DNA of 62,440 nucleotides. Origin: Gnetum montanum (lineage: Eukaryota; Streptophyta; Gnetopsida; Gnetales; Gnetaceae). The stretch spans positions 35,038 through 97,477 of the forward strand of contig MNCI01013643.1 of assembly GCA_015680685.1 (NCBI GenBank), in the 5' to 3' direction. How positions within the stretch are numbered: position 1 is the first letter of the stretch; every line of letters begins with the position of its first letter. The translations under genes and the position numbers were made by a program. The notes beneath the pieces are model-generated. The model ran no database searches. It was not told where the DNA came from and saw nothing but the letters and a program-made list of their open reading frames with translations. Of this stretch, positions 33,366 to 45,644 are shown one piece after another.

Positions 33366-34169
33366 TGATGGGATGTGATAGCACATCTGCTGCAATATCG
33401 GATACGCGACATCGTATACATAATATCACGGCATTTCCTGCGATATCGCGTACATGATATCATAGTCTGTTGCCATTTCTATAAATAAGAGGCGGCTCTC
33501 CTTTGTTTTGCCATCTAGATCTAGACCTTAACCAAACTCTTGTAATTTTTCCATTCTAGAGTTAGAGTAATTTCCATGTGCCTGCAGTAGGAGTCCCAAA
33601 GTGAACAGATCTTTATTCAAGCAAATATTATACCTAAGCACAAGTTTGTGTACAAAAATAAAGATGAACTTTTGGATAAACCTTGCAGTGCATGGACTAA
33701 GCTAAATAGGACTTTATTAGTTAATTAATCTCTCTCAACCCTCAACACTCCTAGTTAAGTGCATTTAATACGACCGCTTCGAGCACGTGCGTTACACTTG
33801 GTAATCCCAGTAACGAATAACATTTGGTAATCCTAGAAGGTTGCATTGGCTCAGAGTGTGAATGGAAAGTGGGAATGGATACTAATGCTATGCATTAGAA
33901 CTTAGTTAGTTAAAATTAGTTACTTAGTCTCTTCAGCCTTTCCCTCATTATCATAGGCGATAAAACATAAAAGATATAAAAATCGCATACCTCAGACTTA
34001 CTTAACCATACAACCGTGACAAATACAAGTAACTCTGGGAAGACAACGAATGATTAACCTTAAGTGTTCCATAAGGCATGTAGGCACTTAGTTTGCGGAG
34101 TTTGACTAGATTGCACATGTAATGCTCGTATTCGTATGGTTGAGTGTAGGGATACCTCACCACTCATCA
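33366..34169 (+). repeat. Element F 5' LTR (804 bp)
   Basis: Starts TGATGGGATGTG and ends CACTCATCA. A palindromic GATATCG array spans 33393-33462. The TATAAATA-type box is at 33480-33487, and AATAAAGATG at 33657-33666. It is closely similar to 39282-40077. Outside the palindrome array, where the 3' LTR lacks about 50 bp, differences are roughly 7-8% by eye. Confidence 0.94.
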
Positions 34170-34170
34170 T

Positions 34171-34189
34171 TGGTGTCGTTGCCGGGGAC
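34171..34189 (+). other. Element F primer-binding site (best preserved)
   Basis: TGGTGTCGTTGCCGGGGAC, only two differences from the tRNA-Asp complement TGGCGCCGTTGCCGGGGA over its length. Confidence 0.88.
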
Positions 34190-34314
34190 TAAGTTGTTTG
34201 TGCGCTAAGTAGAACATAGGACATAATCTACATCGTTGGGAAGCTTAAACGAATCCTTAGGGTTAATCAGAAGAAAATTTAAACAACGGTCAATAGCACA
34301 CTGACAAGATAACA

Positions 34315-36822
34315 ATGTCTTCTTCTTCTCATAAAAGCACTTCACCACCTAGGGATCACACAAGAGACAGTCGATGGTCTAACAGACGTAACCAAGAACC
34401 ACTAGTTCCTCAACAGTACTGGGTAGTATATACTCATCATGATGAGTATATACCCAATTTTACCTTTATCCTCCATTAGGAAGAACAACTATTTGGAAAG
34501 ACTTGCAAGGTAACATAGTGTTACCCCTAGATCGGGTAGTCCCTAACATGCTCCTTGGTGCTCTTGCACAGATAGGAATGATGGAATTATACACTGAATA
34601 CGTTGCAGAAGATTATGACATAAGGGATTACCATCCAATAGTGGTGCAACATCTAAGGGACTCACGATAGGAGTGTGATCACACATTGTTAAAGGGCAAA
34701 GGACCCCGCAACACTTTGCCTGTCATAAGAGAAATTAAGGGTGGTGAACCTATCTCAATAGGTTCTCCACAAAATGATGTTCCCCCTCCTAACAATAGTG
34801 AGGAGGTGGTGTATTAGAAATTAACAACCATGGGTCTGATTCCCACGAACACCAAGTGTTTAATGGGGGAACACAAACAAATGATAAGGATGGGTAGTCT
34901 GATTGTCATCACGATCGGGCTTGTAGCCATCGAAGAGAAGGTAGAAAACATTGTCATGGTGATGGTTCTCCTTCCTCTTCCCCTTCATCGCATCACGTAC
35001 CCTCTCCTTCCACATCAGGACGTAGTCACAAAGAGCACAACCATGAGGATAAGGGTAAGGATAAGAAAAATGAGAGACCTAGATGAGAGAGTTGAGAGAG
35101 AGGATGAGGGCATTCTAGAGAATCAAGGCATGAAAGAAGGAAAAGTAGGGAAGCACGTAGGCATCATAGATGTCATGAGAGAGATGATCATGATGAACCC
35201 CTACTATCAACCCAGAGTATGTTAGACATTATGGGGGCTATGAGAATACCTAAAAGGCACCAGAAAGATAGTCGAATTAAGAGACTAGACATGAATAATA
35301 TTCCATGATTTGAGGGGGGATACAACGATGATCCACGGAATCACTTACAGGCATTCCACAATGCCTATGCCTTGCAGAATATTGAAAACGAGTGGTAGAA
35401 GTTAAAGTTGTTCCCTAGGACACTCATAAAAGAAGTGGAAAGTTGGTATTGGTCCTTAGAATCGGAAACCATTAGGATATGGAACACGATGTTAGAATTG
35501 TTTAACGATAAATACCAAACGTACTCTAGAGTGTCCAACTTGCGTAACCAGATCCAAGGATGGAAGTAGGGTAATCACGAACCCTTGGATGCTGCCATGG
35601 GCCAATATTATGCATTGCTACATTGTTGTCTAGGCCATGGTTACACACAATGGGATCAACTCCACCACCTCGTAGATGGGCTAAGACATGAAACCAGAAG
35701 AACCCTTGGGACATATGCCCAAGGGAGATTATCTGAACTTAGGTCCCATGAAGTTCATAAATTGTTAGAGCAAGTAGCTAAAGAAGAAGAAGATCTATGA
35801 AAAAGAGAAAGCATGGAAGAATATAACCACGATCCTTCCCTCCAAAAGAAGGGAGTAAGATTCTATGAGGAAGAGGATGAGTCACCACTCGAAGAGTTAG
35901 TGAATAGAAAAACCTTTCCACTTCAAAAATTAACAATGGAAGTGTTGACTAAGGTAGATCAAATATGGAGCTCCTTAGCTAGTAAAATTGAAATTGTCCT
36001 AAAAATTGTAGAGGAATCTAAGGAGGAGCAAAGTAGTGATCATGATAAGAAAAAGGGGAGAGATTCAGACCATGCACGTAACAAGTGTAAGGGAAAAATG
36101 ACTATCACCAATGAGGTTGTGGATTATGACATAAAAAATGATGATGGATGTGAGATCTACCAATATGATCATCCTAAGGGATGTTTCCCAATAATCTCAC
36201 ATCTACAAGAGTTTGGGGTGTATGCACTCAACCTAAGAATTAACAAACGGCAAGCACCCCGAAGGTTACCTTATTCCCAAGGTAACCTGAGGCAGTTCCA
36301 CCAACCATTAACATATTATCCAAGTGGAACTCTATCACAACCTATCAGGTAACACCAGCAGTGGCAACACCCACAGTCATGGGGGATGCCACCACCTAGG
36401 CAACGATACGCTTACCAACAACCAGACCCATATGGCTATTATGTACAACAACCAGTTTCTCCTAGTGACTCTATGGGTCACGTAACCCCACAACATCACT
36501 AGCAAGTTTGGGAGTATTTTAGGATTCCTTCTCCTATGGGAGACACACCACATACATACCATCCTCCGAATCCATCCGCCACTCTTACGCCGATAGTTCC
36601 ACTACCACTTGCTACAACAATGCAAGGGGAACTCCCCACTCAACCACAACAATGTAATGCTACAAGAGTTGTAAACCTTCAACTTGCTACTGGTTCTAAC
36701 AACCGCATGAAGAGAAGACCTTTCTTCAGAACCAAAAGCCCAAACAAGCTCTCACAACCAGAAGAGGTTGAGTTTGTGCATGCTCCAACAAATAAGGCTT
36801 CGGAGCTCCCTTCAAACCAATA
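34315..36822 (+). pseudogene. Element F gag (best-preserved gag in the window)
   Basis: Starts at ATG 34315 (MSSSSHKSTSPPRD). VVYTHHDEYIPNFTFILH lies at 34425-34478, where TAG replaces Gln, and a one-base frameshift sits near 34490. A Ser/His/Arg/Glu-rich low-complexity region spans 34960-35180, followed by LDMNNIP and FEGGYNDDPRNHLQAFHNAY (35287-35370). The core contains NAYALQNIE, RTLIKEVESWYWSLE, TMLELFNDKYQTYSRVSN, LVDGLRHETRRTLG and YAQGRLSEL, to 35797. KTFPLQKLTMEVLTKVDQIW follows at 35910-35970. The knuckle at 36149-36184 has Tyr for the second Cys. A Pro/Gln/Tyr tail runs to 36822. Long intact stretches (35585-35800, 35813-36352, 36536-36823) make F relatively young. Confidence 0.88.
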
Positions 36823-36839
36823 ATAGGGCTCAACGCATA

Positions 36840-37466
36840 TAGTTATGTTAACACATATCGTTACTGACTGGATAAAGGTGGGCCACCTTCCTAGGAAACT
36901 CTCTGACCTTGGAAGTTCCTTAATCTACCTCTAAGTTGCTTGGAATGAACCACGTAAGGCTCTTCTTAACTCAGGTTCTGGAGTCAACTTAATATCATAG
37001 GAGATGTATAAATCCTGCAACCTACCTCCACTCAAGAAGAGTAATATTCAACTAGAGCTAGTTGACCAGTCCATCACTATTCCCTTGGGATTGGTGGAGG
37101 ACATCATTACCACTATGTGTGGTTGGTCATACCCAGCTAATTTCCTAGTGATAGAAGTCAACAGTAACAAAGGGAACTTTCCATGTATAATGCACCCTTA
37201 ATGCATGCCTAGGAATCTATGATCTTTCCTTGGAAATAGATAAGAAAAACATTTATGGAAAGATTGAGAAGAAGAAAGTTCCATGCATCACATATAGTGA
37301 CTTAGAGGGTGATGACATGGAGGAATGCTCAGCATCTCCTACATGCAATTGGTGTGTCCAAGAAACTCAGATACAAAGGTGCATGTATGTAGCAACCACA
37401 CAACAAGAAAACACCCAGTGGTTGATAGCTAATGAAGAGAGCAGCCCACCAACATGCATGGAATGA
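36840..37466 (+). pseudogene. Element F protease
   Basis: Active-site motif reads LLNSGSGVNLIS (about 36962-36997), with Asn for Asp at 36968-36970. The clean stretch 37004-37201 follows with NLPPLKKSNIQLELVDQ, SITIPLGLVEDI and CGWSYPANFLVI, then 37230-37466 ending QENTQWLIANEE. Same layout as A and E. After this linker, RT, RNase H and integrase are absent; the next recognisable sequence is the internal purine tract at 37626. Confidence 0.82.
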
Positions 37467-37619
37467 ACTGGGGGAACAACTTGCACCCACAATGAAAGCA
37501 TAGATACATTGGAATATGAGCATCACCAACTTTCAACCCTTCAGCTAAAAACATCAATTGGGAGAAGTTGGACACTTTTAAGAAATTCAAACAAATGCTC
37601 ATTTGTTTGGAAGTCTCCC

Positions 37620-38914
37620 TCCCAATTTAGTTATGGCGGAGATGGCCACCTATGCTGATCATTTGAGGCCCTCAGTTTCTTTTAAGGTTTTTTTTTACAC
37701 ATTTTTGTTTTCCACTTTTTTGTTTTGCACTTTTTTGTTTTAAAAATTACTTTAACTTTTTTTGTTTTTATTTTACAACATCGTTTATAATTTTTCTTTT
37801 ATTTTTACGTGTGTCTTATCCATTTTGTTAAGTTTTTCACCTAATAAGTGCTCTTAATGATAGTATGAACTGTATTCTATTGGTTGCTAATGTTTGGGTT
37901 TTACTTTCAAGTTACTATGTTGATACTAAGGTATGGTTCTTTTGATATGAAAGGCAATGAGTCCATTTCATCCATACATCCACAAATTTCTATGGTCTCT
38001 CTTGGCTTGGAACTGTACAATCCCTTTCTCAATAATAAGAACTATAATGAATTGGTCACTGAGCATTTCTCAAATTAAGGAAGGACTCAAGGATTGAATA
38101 GGGTGTGACTTCAAGGGGACTTGATGCATTTGTGTTGGCCATTCTCTTGGGTGCTTGGATGTTTTCTTTTTGAGTTTTCTTACCATTTCGATATTGCTCC
38201 ATCATCGGGAAGCTAAGCTAATAAAAATAACAAAGTCTTTACATGGTGTGGTTCTCATGTATAAACACAAAAAAAAAGAAAAAAATAAGAAGTGGGAATT
38301 CAAAGCACACCCCTTAGACAAAATAAATATTTGGGCTACAAGCACTGGCTATGGAACTAAAATAAACATGTTCCCTCTAACTAAGGCCCTTCTCGCTTTC
38401 TACCTTCTCATCTTCATTTTGTTAGAAGGGTGGTGGCTCTTTGGAGAAGGCATTCTTGTTAGTTCAAGTGGATGGATTTGCCAAATGTATCAATGTGAGG
38501 TCACTGGATGTGGTTTGTTTGAGGCCAGACTTAGAATCGGATCTACTAAGTCACATTAATCATTAAATACATAAGGGGCTGTACATCACCTTATTCTTTA
38601 GACTCCATTCCATTCTCTTCGTTCCATCATCCTTCCTCCATTATTCACCTCATTGCTAGTTGTATGATTAGTGTATATTTTGGTTGACACATTATTTTCT
38701 TCTTGGCAAATTCTTGTGGTTAAGACTTTAACTCTTGTTCCAAATGACATTTCTAGAGCCTATGGACTCTTTGAATGTGGGTTTGTCAGGGCATCAAGGG
38801 CATGAGCCTGCTTTGGGGAGGACCCACTGGCATTCNAGCCAATGGACCTTTTCACCAAAGCAAGGTATCAACTGCATTGTGATTTATCTACCCTTGCTAA
38901 TATAAGACTGTGTT
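37620..38914 (+). other. Element F internal purine tract and conserved non-coding region
   Basis: TTTAGTTATGGCGGAGAT at 37626-37643 is followed by a T-rich tract (37680-37830) and the family blocks AATGAGTCCATTTCATCCAT (37957-37976), GTGTGACTTCAAGGGGACTT (38101-38120) and CTTTGGGGAGGACCCACTGG (38811-38830). N at 38836. A stretch ending TGTGTGTGCAG precedes the third-ORF ATG. No gene is present. Confidence 0.6.
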
Positions 38915-38925
38915 GTGTGTGCAGA

Positions 38926-39100
38926 TGATAATCATACAACAATGGATCAGACTTGGAGGGAACACTTGGAATGGATTGGTGCTGAAGCAGTTATGCAAGG
39001 AACAAGATTGATGGCGCGCTTACGGATGGACAACGAAGGACATAATCTTGGTGTTGGCAACAACAGACTTCTTCTCTCTCAGCTGCCAAATAAGCCCTGA
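38926..39100 (+). pseudogene. Element F third-ORF remnant
   Basis: A short frame directly after a TGTGTGCAG acceptor-like site, reading MIIIQQW-like in one frame and CADDNHTTMDQTWREHLEW in another (start 38915). It ends at 39098-39100 just before the PPT flank. It occupies the place of the ~900-codon third ORF of E and A but matches only their extreme tail region weakly. The deletion differs from the one in D and G. Confidence 0.4.
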
Positions 39101-39266
39101 TGTCAAATGCATAAAGTGTTCACTCTTATTTTCATGAACACCAGTTTTTTCATGTTTTGTAATGATGATCCATTTACATGTCATCCCATTCACTATTAGT
39201 TCCATTCAAGTCAATAATCCCATACATTTCCAATATTTTGTAAGGAACTCGAGGACGAGTTTTTAT

Positions 39267-39281
39267 TTAGTTATGGGGGTA
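39267..39281 (+). other. Element F polypurine tract
   Basis: TTAGTTATGGGGGTA immediately before the 3' LTR. Confidence 0.85.
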
Positions 39282-40077
39282 TGATGGGACGTGATATTGC
39301 ATCTACCACGATATCATGTACGCGAGATCAGATATGCGATATTGCAGTCTATCGCCATTTCTATAAATAAGAGGTGGCTCTCCCTTGTTTTGTCATCTAG
39401 ATCTAGACCTTAGCCAAACTTTTGCAGTTTTTTCATTCCAGAGTTAGAGTAATTTCCATGTTCTCATAGTAGGAGTCCCAAAGTGAACGGATCTTTATTC
39501 GAGCAAATATTATACCTAAGCACAAGCTTGTGTATAGAAATAAAGATGAACTTTTGGATAAACCTTATAGTGCATGGACTAAGCTAAATATGACTTTAAT
39601 TATTGTTAATTTTTAAATGATTTATTAGTTAATGAATCTCTCTCAACCCTTAACACTTATAGTTAAGTGCATTCAGTACAACCACTTCAAGCATGTGTGT
39701 TACGCTTGGTAATCCCAGTAATGAATAGCATTTGGTAATCCTAGAAGGTTGCATTGGCTCAGGGTGTGAATGGAAAGTGGGAACAGATACTGATGCTAGG
39801 CATTAGAACTTAGTTACTTAAAGTTAGTTACTTAGTCTCTTCACCCTTTCCCTCATTAGCATAAGCGATAAAACATAAAAGATATAAAAATTGCATACGT
39901 CAGACTTACTTAACCATACAACCGTGACAAATACAAGTAAGTTTGGGAACACACCAAATGATTAACCTTAAGTGTTCCATAAGACATGTAGGCACTTAGT
40001 CTATGGAGTTCAACTGGATCATGTGTGTAATGCTCATATTCGTATGGTTGGGTGTAAGGGTACCTCACCACTCATCA
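39282..40077 (+). repeat. Element F 3' LTR (796 bp)
   Basis: Starts TGATGGGACGTG and ends CACTCATCA, followed by TSD ACTTG. TATAAATA lies at about 39362-39369. Compared with the 5' LTR it has about 50 bp less in the palindromic U3 array. Confidence 0.94.
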
Positions 40078-40082
40078 ACTTG
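40078..40082 (+). other. Target-site duplication of element F, right copy (ACTTG)
   Basis: Same five bases as 33361-33365. Confidence 0.92.
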
Positions 40083-40700
40083 GAACCTACCCCCATTGAA
40101 GAAAAGGAACATTTGGCTCGAGTTGGCAGACCAATCCATTACTATTCCCTTAGGATTGGTAGAAGATATTATGACCACCATTTGTGGGTGGTCCTATCTT
40201 GCTGACTTCCTGGTCATCCGTGTTGATAATTGCAAGGGGAATTTTTTGATTATAATGGGAAAAACTTGGCTCAGCATAATGGATGCACGATTGGGACTCT
40301 GAGATCTTTTTCTTGAAATTTTAAAAGAAAATCCTTTTGGGAAGATTGAGAAGAAGCATGTTCCATGAATTACGTACAGTGACTCCAGGTGCAACTATGT
40401 GCAGCAACTTTGGTCCATTAAATAGGCATCCATTCAAGCATGTAGTTGGTGTGCCGAAGAATCACAAATTCAACAATGTCTATACGCAGTAACCACTAAT
40501 CAAGAAGATACCCAGTGGTTGATTGTTGACTCTGATAGCAGCAATCTATGCATGGAGTCATCTAAGGGCCTTGTATGTGCCTATATGGAAAGCATGGATG
40601 AATTGTAAAATGTCCATCAACAAGTCTTTACTATTGATGACAATGATGGTTAAGGAAAGCTACAGATCTTGGAAAGCCTTAAACAGGAGCCCCTAGAACT
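40083..40700 (+). pseudogene. Element E protease, C-terminal part and linker
   Basis: Continuation of the E protease after F: NLPPLKKRNIWLELADQ (40086-40136), SITIPLGLVEDIMTT, ICGWSYLADFLVI, and MGKTWLSIMDARLGL near 40255-40300. The linker follows, with QEDTQWLIV near 40500. Same strand and continuing frame as 33290-33360. Stops are present. Confidence 0.85.
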
Positions 40701-40879
40701 CAGCCAATCTGGAACATGCATTCTTGCAAAATGGCAAGTCGGTAATCATTAATGCCACTCTTGCTCCTGAACAAAAGAAGAGATTGCTAAAGATAGTGAA
40801 CAAATGGGTGGTTGCTTTTGCATGGTCACATCCTGAACTAACAGGAGTTGATCCTAGGGTATGCCAACATCGGATTTAT

Positions 40880-41640
40880 ATTGACCCCTCTATGAAGCCA
40901 TGAAGAAATTGTAAAGACAATTGAATCCTAAATCGAATGGAATTGTCAAGGATGAAATGGAACAATTACTGAAAGCAAGGTTCATCTATTCCATTGTGGA
41001 CAACGAATGGATCAGCCCACTCATTATTGTGCCAAAAAGGATGGAAAATGGAGGGTTTCTATAGATTTTCGATTACTAAATATGACAACCTTTAAGGATC
41101 ACTTCCCACTTATTTTTGTGGATCAAGTGTTGGATACCATTTCGGGGCATTGTTACTATGGATTTTTGGATGGTTATAGTGGCTATAACCAAATCCAGAT
41201 TATGCTCGAAGACCAGGCCAAGATAAAATTTACAAGCCCCTGGGGGACTTTCACATATAAGAAGATGCCCTTTGGCCTATGCAATGTGCCTGCAACCTTC
41301 CAACACCTTGTCCTCATCATCTTTCAGCAATAGATTTGCAATGGAGTAGAATTTTTCATGGATGACTTCTCTACCTATAGAGCAATGTTTGAATAGGCCT
41401 TGGACCGCCTTGATCAAGTTCTAAAAAGATGTGTGGAAACTAATTTATAGCTCAACTGGATAAAGAGCCACTTTATGGTCCATGAGGCCATTGTTTTGGG
41501 GCATCAAATTTCACAAGTAAGGACTAGTGTGGATCCTGAAAAAATTAAAATTATCCAGGGAATCATTAGTTAACCAAGCACTATAAAAGGTGTCTAGTCA
41601 CTCCTTAAACACTGGTTATTACCGATGCTTCATCAAGAAT
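40880..41640 (+). pseudogene. Element E reverse transcriptase domain
   Basis: Order of motifs: EMEQLLKARFIYSIV (about 40955-41000); NEWISPLIIVPK (41003-41038); a one-base loss in an A run near 41038; then WRVSIDFRLLN (about 41050), TTFKDHFPLIFVDQVLDTIS (41084-41143), LDGYSGYNQI (41168-41197), PFGLCNVPATFQ (41270-41305) and the catalytic FMDDF at 41355-41369. Then come LGHQISQ and the thumb with another frame change near 41600. This is a near-complete Athila-like RT and would be active apart from stops and frameshifts. Confidence 0.9.
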
Positions 41641-42150
41641 TTCTTGAAGATTGCCAAGCCGTTGGTGGAACTAACAAAGAAGAACACTCCATTTGTCTGG
41701 ACTAGGGAATGTGAGTCTACATTCCAAACACTGAAATAAAAACTCATAGAAACTCCAATTCTATGAGCACTTGAGTGGTCTAGACCATTTCACATCATGA
41801 AGGATGTGTCTAATTATGCATTGGTAGCCATGCTCACATAGTTGGATAACCAGAAACATCCTTATTACATCCACTATGCAAGTCAAAGCATTGTGGGTGC
41901 TTAGCTCAATTACACTACCACCGAAAAGGAATTAATGATGATGGTGTTCACCTTGGAAAATTTTTGATACTATGTGCTCAAATATAAGGTGTTTGTACAT
42001 ATTGACCACAGTGCCATCCGGTTCCTTATGAACAAACCAATAGTGAGTCCCCATATCATATGATGGCTTGTGATCCTTCAGGAATTCAACCTTACCATGG
42101 TGGACAAAAAGGGAATTTAGAATGTGGTTGTTGACCACTTATCTCGATTA
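41641..42150 (+). pseudogene. Element E RNase H domain
   Basis: PLVELTKKNTPFVWT connects RT to RNase H (about 41660-41700). The first motif reads MKDVSNYAL (about 41797-41823), degenerate for T-D-A-S-D. HPYYIHYASQSI (41850-41886), TTTEKELMMMV, VHIDHSAIRFLMN (41995-42035), and VVDHLSRLRW (42127-42156) at the end follow. Stops are scattered. Confidence 0.85.
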
Positions 42151-43480
42151 CGATGGGACAACATAGAGGAGGAAGAGCCACTCTCTGACCAATTTCTAGA
42201 TGAACTCCTCTTCACTAGAGCAATGACCAAGGAAACACCCACAAGATCAACTTGGTTTAGTGACATCCTTACCTATCTTTTAACACAAGAGTTACCAAAG
42301 GAGTGGGATCATCAGAAGAAGAAACAATTTTTTCACAAGGCCAAGAACTTCATGGAAATCAATGGACACCTTTACAAGGTGTGTGTGGATGGCTTGGTTC
42401 GATGGTGTGTCCTTGATGAGGATAAATTATGCATCCTTTAAGATGTTCATGAGGGCCCTTGTGGGGGACACTATGTTGGATGACACACAACCATTAAGAT
42501 CCTACTTGTAGAATATTACTGGCCTACACTCTTCAAAGATGCTCAATGATTTGTCTGCTTCAATGAACGATGTCAGAAAAATGGTGGGATGATAGCACGA
42601 ATGGAGGGACCTCAATAGTGGATCAAATCACTAGATGCCTTCGATATTTGGGGCATTGACTTCATGGGTCCCATCACACCCATGTCCAATGGGAAGGCAT
42701 ATATCATCATCGTAGTAGACTACTATACCAAGTGGGTAGAGGTAGTAGTCATCATCGATTGTTTCTGAACCACAACCACACGATTTGTCCAACAACAAAT
42801 AGTGAACAGGTTTGGGGTGCCATGTGCACTCATTTTAGATAATGGCACTCACTTCATGGGCAATACTTTTTGTAAACTCATGCAGGACTTGGGGGTCAAA
42901 CATAAATTTACAACACCCTATCACCCCTAAGATAATGGGCAATTTGAAGTCACAAATAAGGAGATTACAAAGATCCTAAAAAGGACCATTAGCAAATATA
43001 GGAGAGATTGGAGCACAAAACTTAACGATGCCCTCTAGGCCTATCGCTCAACGTGGAAACTTCCTATAGGCTACTCTCTTTATGAGTTAGTGTACGTGAA
43101 ACTACCAAACCTTCCAATTTAAGAAGAACTTTGAACACTATCCACCCCCAGTGACTTAGGTCTTGACTTATCACTAGCACAATGAGAACGACTCATCAAC
43201 TTGAATGTGCTAGATGAGAATCGACTAATAGCCCTATCATCAAATGAACTACATAAGGCCTATAATAAAAAATGGCATGATCTTAGGATTCAAAAGGTAA
43301 CATTTCAACATGGAGATAAGGTACTCTATTGGAACCCCACACATGTACCACAATGTACTAAGATTAAAACACTGTGGGAGGGACCTTATATCATTTCTGA
43401 AACCTTTCTGTCTAGGGCCCTACTTATACACAAACTTGAGGATCCCATGAAAACACAGTTAGTCAATATGCAATAATTAA
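42151..43480 (+). pseudogene. Element E integrase
   Basis: Linker and N-terminal zinc region contain GGHYVG (about 42463), YYWPTLFKDAQ and the C-Q--G pair near 42570. The DDE core is complete: D 42658-42660 (GIDFMGP), D 42838-42840 (LDNGTHF), and E 42946-42948 (NGQFEV) with 35 residues between the last two. The frame is clean at 43201-43476, with VLDENR, GDKVLYWNP and LWEGPYII, the usual C-terminal domain. No chromodomain was seen. Stops such as those in HP-DNG and DAL-AYR replace Gln and Trp of relatives. Confidence 0.9.
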
Positions 43481-43570
43481 AACCCTTCCATGAATCTCAT
43501 CGAACCAGTGTCACTACCCCCTCATCACACAGTCAACCTTGCTCCATTTTTTGGATCTCCTCCTCCCAGC

Positions 43571-45644
43571 ATAGTCATGGGGGAGATCACCATCCATGCT
43601 AAAAACCTCTACTGGCTCCTGGTTGTTTTTGAGAATTTTTATTTTTACACATTTTTTATTTTACACCATCATTCGTACGTTTGACCATTCTTATTTACCT
43701 TTTTCTTTCTTTCTTTCTTTATTTCTTTATTTCTACATGTATATACTTACTTATATTTTGTTGTTTTATACCCTTCACTAATAAGATGTCTTATTTCCAC
43801 AGAATGTACTGGTGTGGTTGCAATGGTTTGCATGTTATGGTTCAACTATTATATCTAGTTCCTACCTTAGCATTTTTGTTCTAGACATCTACATCATACT
43901 TTCAATTCATGTAATAAGCAGTGAGTCCATGTCATCCACCCATCCACATACTCCATGGTTTTCCCTATTTTGGAAACATGTAGTCCCTTTTCTATTAAAA
44001 ACAACTTTAATTAATTTGTGACTTGTGTAGTTTCTAGACTTGAGGAAGATCCAATGGTTTGAACAAGGTGTGACTTCAAAGGGAATGCAACATTCCTTAT
44101 ACTTTTCTATTCCTTTGTATGTGAGAGTGTTCCCATGGACTTCTTACCACTTCATATCCTCTCATAATAGGAAGTTAAATAGCCATTTGTCCTTGCATGG
44201 TGTGGTCCTTATCATTTATAAAAAAAAAAGAGATGAGGATTCAAAGCACACCCCTTAGACCAAATACATGCAAAAATGCCTGGGTCTTTGCATGGTGTGG
44301 TTTCCATAAAAAAACCAACACACATGGGAATTCAAAGCACACCCCTTAGACCATCCCTAAAGGGGTACATGCACTAGTTATGGGACTTGTTTTTTCCCCT
44401 CTAACTAAGGCCCTTTTTCACTTCCTATATTTCACCCATGTTGGAATTGTGGTCATTTTGTGAGAGCATACTGGTGTCTTAAGGGATGGACTAGTCTTTG
44501 AATGTTGATGTGAAGTCACTAAACGTGGTTGGTTTTGGGTTTGGACTAAGGATGGATTCTATCGGGTCACTTAATCACACAGTTCACAAGGGACTTTATG
44601 TGACCACAAGTAGGAATTCCATTTCACACCCTCTTCTCTTCATCCATTTCTTTCCCTTACTCACCTCATTGCCGATTTTATGTTTTGATCATCTTTCATA
44701 CTTTGCTAGGACTTGTGAATTCTTTGGCTGGTTCTCGTGGATGGGAGTATTAACTCGCGGTGACCATTAATTAACTACGAGGCCCATGGACTCCTATGTT
44801 AATGATGTGCAAGGGCTACTGAGGCTAGCACCTACTATGGGGAGGGCCCACTTGCATATCCTTTGGTCTCATTTATTAATCTCCTATCCCTTGAATATAG
44901 TTGGTCGATCATTTTTGTGCAGCCCATCGCATGGCTCTTCATCGACCAAGTTCCATACTGTAATATTCTCCTAATTTTGACTCTTCTTTTGATCACAATA
45001 TTCCTTCCTATTTCTCTCATATTGTTCTCTGGTCTCTATGTTCTCGAATCATCCCAATGTTGTGGTACAATGCACAGCTTTGGACTTTTCATTCATCTCC
45101 ATAGAACAACTACGTCAACTAGGCCCCGTATATGTACCCCCTTACATTTACGCAGCCTCATTTATGCAAATTTTTCAACACATGGAAAAAATACTATATA
45201 TACCCATATTGTGCCTTTGAAAATTATCCATTTCTTCACAAAGCTAGGGGATTTTTTTGATTTTTCTACATCAAGTCTTCTTTTTGAGCACATACCGTTT
45301 CTACCGAGTGTCCCAATCCAACCACTCTTTCACCCCTTTTGTTAATGGAGGTATGCTATACATTGTGGCAAGGGGGGAAGGTCAATGATTATTATGATTA
45401 CCAAATTATAATGATTGTCAAAGCCTTAACACCTCTTAGGGGATAGACCAGAAAAAAACAACAAAACAATTATAAATTGAAACTCATTATATTTTATTAT
45501 TTTTTATAACCCCTTAACTACACTATGGGGAACCTAACAGGATGCATGTTTCAGTGTCATAGCTTGGTCAAAATAAGAAGGTGTATGATTACCATTCTAA
45601 TCAACTTATACACATTATAATTCATGGTTAGGTTGTGATTGCAA
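43571..45644 (+). other. Element E internal purine tract and conserved non-coding region
   Basis: ATAGTCATGGGGGAGATCAC at 43571-43590, then a T-rich tract (43620-43770). Next come GTGAGTCCATGTCATCCACC (43921-43940), GTGTGACTTCAAAGGGAATG (44065-44084), a local duplication of TTCAAAGCACACCCCTTAGA (44240 and 44330), and TATGGGGAGGGCCCACTTGC (about 44837). The AAGGTGTATGATTACC donor-like site lies near 45579. Short hydrophobic ORFs here are T-rich translations. No gene is seen. Confidence 0.6.

Noticed and set aside
43490-45345. Series of hydrophobic ORFs in element E (43490-45345)
   Set aside because: Same T-rich non-coding block; no conserved frame among copies, and no retroviral envelope features.
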